Origin: Candidatus Uhrbacteria bacterium RIFOXYB12_FULL_58_10
Lineage (GTDB): Bacteria > Patescibacteriota > Patescibacteriia > UBA9934 > GWF2-40-263
Reading direction: 5' to 3'
Length of the DNA: 5,441 nucleotides
Assembly: GCA_943348955.1 (NCBI GenBank)
Contig: CALQZE010000037.1
Span: 1 to 5,441 of the forward strand
The position numbers and the translations under genes are program-made. Under the pieces are notes generated by a model. The model was not told the origin of the DNA. It ran no database searches and worked only from the letters and a program-made list of their open reading frames with translations. Below, in pieces: positions 4,894 to 5,441 of the stretch. Numbering within the stretch: the stretch's first letter is position 1; each line of letters starts with the position of its first letter.

Positions 4894-4922
4894 TTGACGA
4901 CAATTGTTATTCATGATACAAT
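4894..4922 (+). promoter_or_regulatory. Strong promoter for the secreted protein gene
   Basis: TTGACG (4894-4899, five of six) and TACAAT (4917-4922, five of six) are separated by the ideal 17 bases, and TGA just before the -10 adds the extended -10 TG. Transcription would start near 4929, leaving a leader of only about 14 bases. It is the best promoter in the window. Confidence 0.8.
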
Positions 4923-4942
4923 AGATACGTAAAGATAAAGGT

Positions 4943-5441
4943 ATGAGCAAGTTGTTAACCGTCTTTGCTCTTGTGGGGGTTTTTTTATACGCAGACCCTG
5001 CTTTTGCAGAAATGACATCTTCGAACTTTAAGATACGGTGGGATTCGGTCACCACCGGGGGTTCTGATACCGCATCTTCTGCAAGTTATGGTTTAAGAGA
5101 TTCTGTAGGCGGACCATCGGTCGGCGCATCAACAAGTGCAAACTACCAAACTTCAGCAGGTTATCGCGCAGGAATTTTTGATCAGGTTATTACGTTCGAC
5201 ATTTTGCCCCAAAGTGTCACAGATCAGCGTGCGGTCACTTCTCGTTCCAGCCTAACGATTTCGACAACCAGCACGGGGTCTTTATCGGCAGGTGATTATA
5301 TCGTCTTGGTTCAAGATCGCGGGGCGGATCAAATCAGTGCCGTAGGAAGGATTGTAAGCGGAGGAATTGTCTCCGGAGTCTCTATCACAGTTGATGCTTG
5401 GTCAGATAATGGCACAACACCGACAATTGATGGATCAAATG
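4943..5441 (+). CDS. Secreted protein with SxxNY-type repeats, 3' end outside window
   Basis: The frame stays open from the ATG at 4943 to the window edge (166 complete codons). The product starts with a Sec signal peptide: MSK, a hydrophobic core LLTVFALVGVFLY, then ADPAFA with likely cleavage after A22. Mature residues 26-77 hold three loose repeats of about 19 residues around SSNF, SASY and SANY, followed by GYRAG. This pattern (SSxNYxLxxxxGG ... SxNYxLxAGxxxG) is one I associate with surface or secreted proteins of Parcubacteria and related groups. From residue 85 a beta-rich, Ser/Thr/Gly-rich region begins (FDILPQSVTDQRAV, SLSAGDYIVLVQD), suggesting immunoglobulin-like or similar extracellular domains. 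The function is unknown. AAAGG lies only one base before the ATG, too close for a normal Shine-Dalgarno; with the very short leader, near-leaderless initiation is possible. An alternative TTG at 4952 would fit that AAAGG better. Confidence 0.8.
   Translation, partial: MSKLLTVFALVGVFLYADPAFAEMTSSNFKIRWDSVTTGGSDTASSASYGLRDSVGGPSVGASTSANYQTSAGYRAGIFDQVITFDILPQSVTDQRAVTSRSSLTISTTSTGSLSAGDYIVLVQDRGADQISAVGRIVSGGIVSGVSITVDAWSDNGTTPTIDGSN

Noticed and set aside
4804..5055. Minus-strand 83-residue open frame across the AT-rich tract
   Set aside because: It covers the candidate origin and the start of the secreted protein gene antisense, and is low-complexity AT-derived sequence.
1..5441. CRISPR array, insertion sequence or prophage genes
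   Set aside because: No regularly spaced direct repeats, transposase motifs, terminal inverted repeats or phage proteins can be seen.

Overview
The window looks like a stretch of chromosome from a small-genome bacterium, most likely a member of the Candidate Phyla Radiation (Patescibacteria). The reasons are short compact genes, AT-rich intergenic DNA, weak or absent Shine-Dalgarno sequences, a Parcubacteria-style secreted protein with SxxNY repeats, and housekeeping genes split into very short transcription units. TGA is used as a stop codon (rmuC, HAD gene), so the standard bacterial code applies. The lineage is inferred from style, not from a database match.

Layout. Positions 57-1470 hold a two-gene plus-strand unit: holA (DNA polymerase III delta, the clamp-loader subunit) and a Nudix hydrolase resembling Ap4A pyrophosphatases. 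It ends at a hairpin terminator whose loop contains the Nudix stop codon. Next is a monocistronic gene for an unrecognised 105-residue protein (1589-1906), with its own promoter and terminator and a GC content of about 56%, well above its neighbours. The convergent gap 1989-2160 holds a possible promoter, a perfect 30-bp palindrome and a strong bidirectional terminator. Together these could form a small RNA gene. On the minus strand follow rpsT (ribosomal protein bS20) and rmuC (membrane-anchored nuclease-like protein). The -35 box of rpsT overlaps the rmuC stop codon. A divergent promoter region separates rmuC from tRNA-Arg(CCU) on the plus strand. After it comes a beta-phosphoglucomutase-like HAD hydrolase ending at a GAAA-tetraloop terminator.

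The most notable region is the gene-free stretch 4667-4942. It has a cluster of five DnaA-box-like 9-mers (one perfect, two with one mismatch, two with two mismatches) beside a 70-bp tract of only 17% GC, and a ParB parS-like 16-mer at its left edge. A second parS-like 16-mer lies just upstream of the HAD gene. This reads as a chromosomal replication origin (oriC) although no dnaA or dnaN is in the window. Immediately to its right a strong promoter drives a secreted protein that runs off the end of the window.

Functionally the window combines replication (holA, candidate oriC and parS sites), translation (rpsT, tRNA-Arg), DNA maintenance (rmuC), metabolite housekeeping (Nudix, HAD) and a cell-surface or secreted product. 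There is no sign of an insertion sequence, phage gene or CRISPR array.
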